Both the position numbers and the translations under genes were made by a program. Source: Bacillota bacterium (lineage in GTDB: Bacteria; Bacillota; Clostridia; Acetivibrionales; DSM-1351). Taken from it: 7,355 nt of DNA. The stretch is taken from NCBI GenBank assembly GCA_023412275.1, contig JAEYNY010000006.1, positions 1 through 7,355 of the forward strand. Reading direction: 5' to 3'. Below, piece after piece: positions 6,960 through 7,355 of this stretch. The notes under the pieces were generated by a model, which saw nothing but the letters and a program-made list of their open reading frames with translations, made no database searches and had not been told where the DNA came from. Each line of letters starts with the position of its first letter. Positions within the stretch are counted from its first letter, which is position 1.

Positions 6960-7049
6960 GGGGCTGTTGCAAAACAGAAAGTTTTTTGTTTTAACACCTG
7001 TACTCACGTACGGCTAGAAAAGATAAAAATTAAGTTTTGCAACATCCCC
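6960..7049. repeat. 90-bp inverted-repeat element (MITE-like or IS remnant), possible bidirectional terminator
   Basis: The ends GGGGCTGTTGCAAAAC (6960-6975) and GTTTTGCAACATCCCC (7034-7049) are inverted repeats matching at 15 of 16 positions. The 58-nt interior can extend the fold: an apical hairpin has GTAC (7000-7003) against GTAC (7008-7011), flanked by CC and GG. The outer motif resembles terminal repeats of several insertion sequences that begin GG..CTGTTGCAAA, for example the IS6 group (recalled, not searched). No transposase fits inside, and no clear target-site duplication is visible. It lies between two convergent genes, and its right end touches the stop codon of the minus-strand gene, so it could also end transcription both ways. 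Confidence 0.6.
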
Positions 7050-7255
7050 TAGTACTCTTCTTCCTGAATATCAAAAACAAAATTACAATTGTCACATCTG
7101 AAAACCAGAAGTGAGCCGAAAATATCACTTTCGGTTTTCTCTACGTGAATCAAACCCCCGCAATCACATTTCTTAGGATATCCTTCCATGCAGGTACAGC
7201 ATTGGCAATGGTGTGAATTAGATTTCTCATAGCCCGTGGATTTAAAGTCAGACAT
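7049..7255 (-). CDS. Small cysteine-rich zinc-ribbon-like protein
   Basis: 68-aa soluble protein that I do not recognise by name. Eight Cys (17, 19, 20, 22, 30, 32, 54, 57) plus His15 and His16 occur in two groups. A CxCCxC cluster near the N terminus is followed by C30-x-C32-G-G, and then C54-x-x-C57 after a predicted beta region. The C30/C32 and C54/C57 pairs look like a zinc ribbon; the first cluster could bind a second metal. The C terminus is acidic (DIQEEEY). I chose ATG 7255 because GGGGGTGAT (7260-7268) lies 8 nt ahead and matches the 16S anti-Shine-Dalgarno well; GTG 7264 and ATG 7261 are in frame but fall inside that site. It is convergent with the permease operon and its stop overlaps the inverted repeat. 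A metal-binding or regulatory role is inference. Confidence 0.7.
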   Translation of the reverse strand: MSDFKSTGYEKSNSHHCQCCTCMEGYPKKCDCGGLIHVEKTESDIFGSLLVFRCDNCNFVFDIQEEEY

Positions 7256-7272
7256 TTCCATCACCCCCGTTA

Positions 7273-7313
7273 TATTATGTATTTATTTTAATACATAATA
7301 GATTATATGTAAA
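7273..7313 (-). promoter_or_regulatory. Promoter with palindromic operator for the zinc-ribbon-like gene
   Basis: On the minus strand TTTACA (7308-7313), a 17-nt spacer and TAAAAT (7285-7290) make a near-consensus vegetative promoter. The -10 lies in the loop of a perfect 10-bp inverted repeat, TATTATGTAT (7273-7282) and ATACATAATA (7291-7300), centred 8 nt apart. A repressor dimer bound there would block the promoter. A second TATAAT (7302-7307) overlaps the spacer. Confidence 0.5.
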
Positions 7314-7355
7314 GAAATCTTCCGATAATAAAAGAATATTTTCAATATATCAAAA

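Overview
The window is AT-rich DNA with strong Shine-Dalgarno sites, most likely from a mesophilic, cellulosome-producing clostridium of the Ruminiclostridium (C. cellulolyticum / C. papyrosolvens) type. The main evidence is a secreted family 9 cellulase ending in a type I dockerin whose two recognition positions read Ala-Ile, as in C. cellulolyticum-type dockerins, rather than the Ser-Thr usual in C. thermocellum. The species assignment is inference.

Region 1 (1-4353, minus strand): two tandem, closely related GH9 cellulase genes. The upstream one (1498-4353) is complete: signal peptide, GH9, CBM3c, a second CBM3-like module and a dockerin. The downstream one (1-1324) has a TTG start and runs off the left edge of the window after 441 codons, so only its signal peptide and most of its GH9 domain are visible. 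A 173-nt spacer between them carries an 11-bp stem-loop that may terminate, attenuate or process the transcript. Both enzymes carry a DPDGDGTVD calcium-loop-like motif a few residues before the catalytic DAGD.

Region 2 (4496-5494, minus strand): a stand-alone 315-aa protein that I read as a BtrH-like cysteine acyltransferase/peptidase-fold protein (N-terminal Cys, His, Asp; helical C-terminal part). A strong intrinsic terminator separates it from the cellulase pair.

Region 3 (5495-6940, plus strand): a divergent promoter region, then a TauE/SafE-family permease and a small three-helix DUF1634-type membrane protein that overlap by 4 bp. They are very probably one operon exporting or importing a small sulfur-containing or organic anion.

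Region 4 (6941-7355): a 90-bp imperfect inverted repeat with 16-nt ends (15 of 16 matching) that resembles a MITE or insertion-sequence remnant and may also act as a terminator between convergent genes. Next is a 68-aa cysteine-rich, zinc-ribbon-like protein on the minus strand, whose promoter -10 box lies inside a perfect 10-bp inverted repeat (putative operator).

The cellulases act outside the cell on cellulose, with at least one assembled on a scaffoldin. The other genes show no clear functional link to them. No stretch longer than 300 bases lacks a gene.
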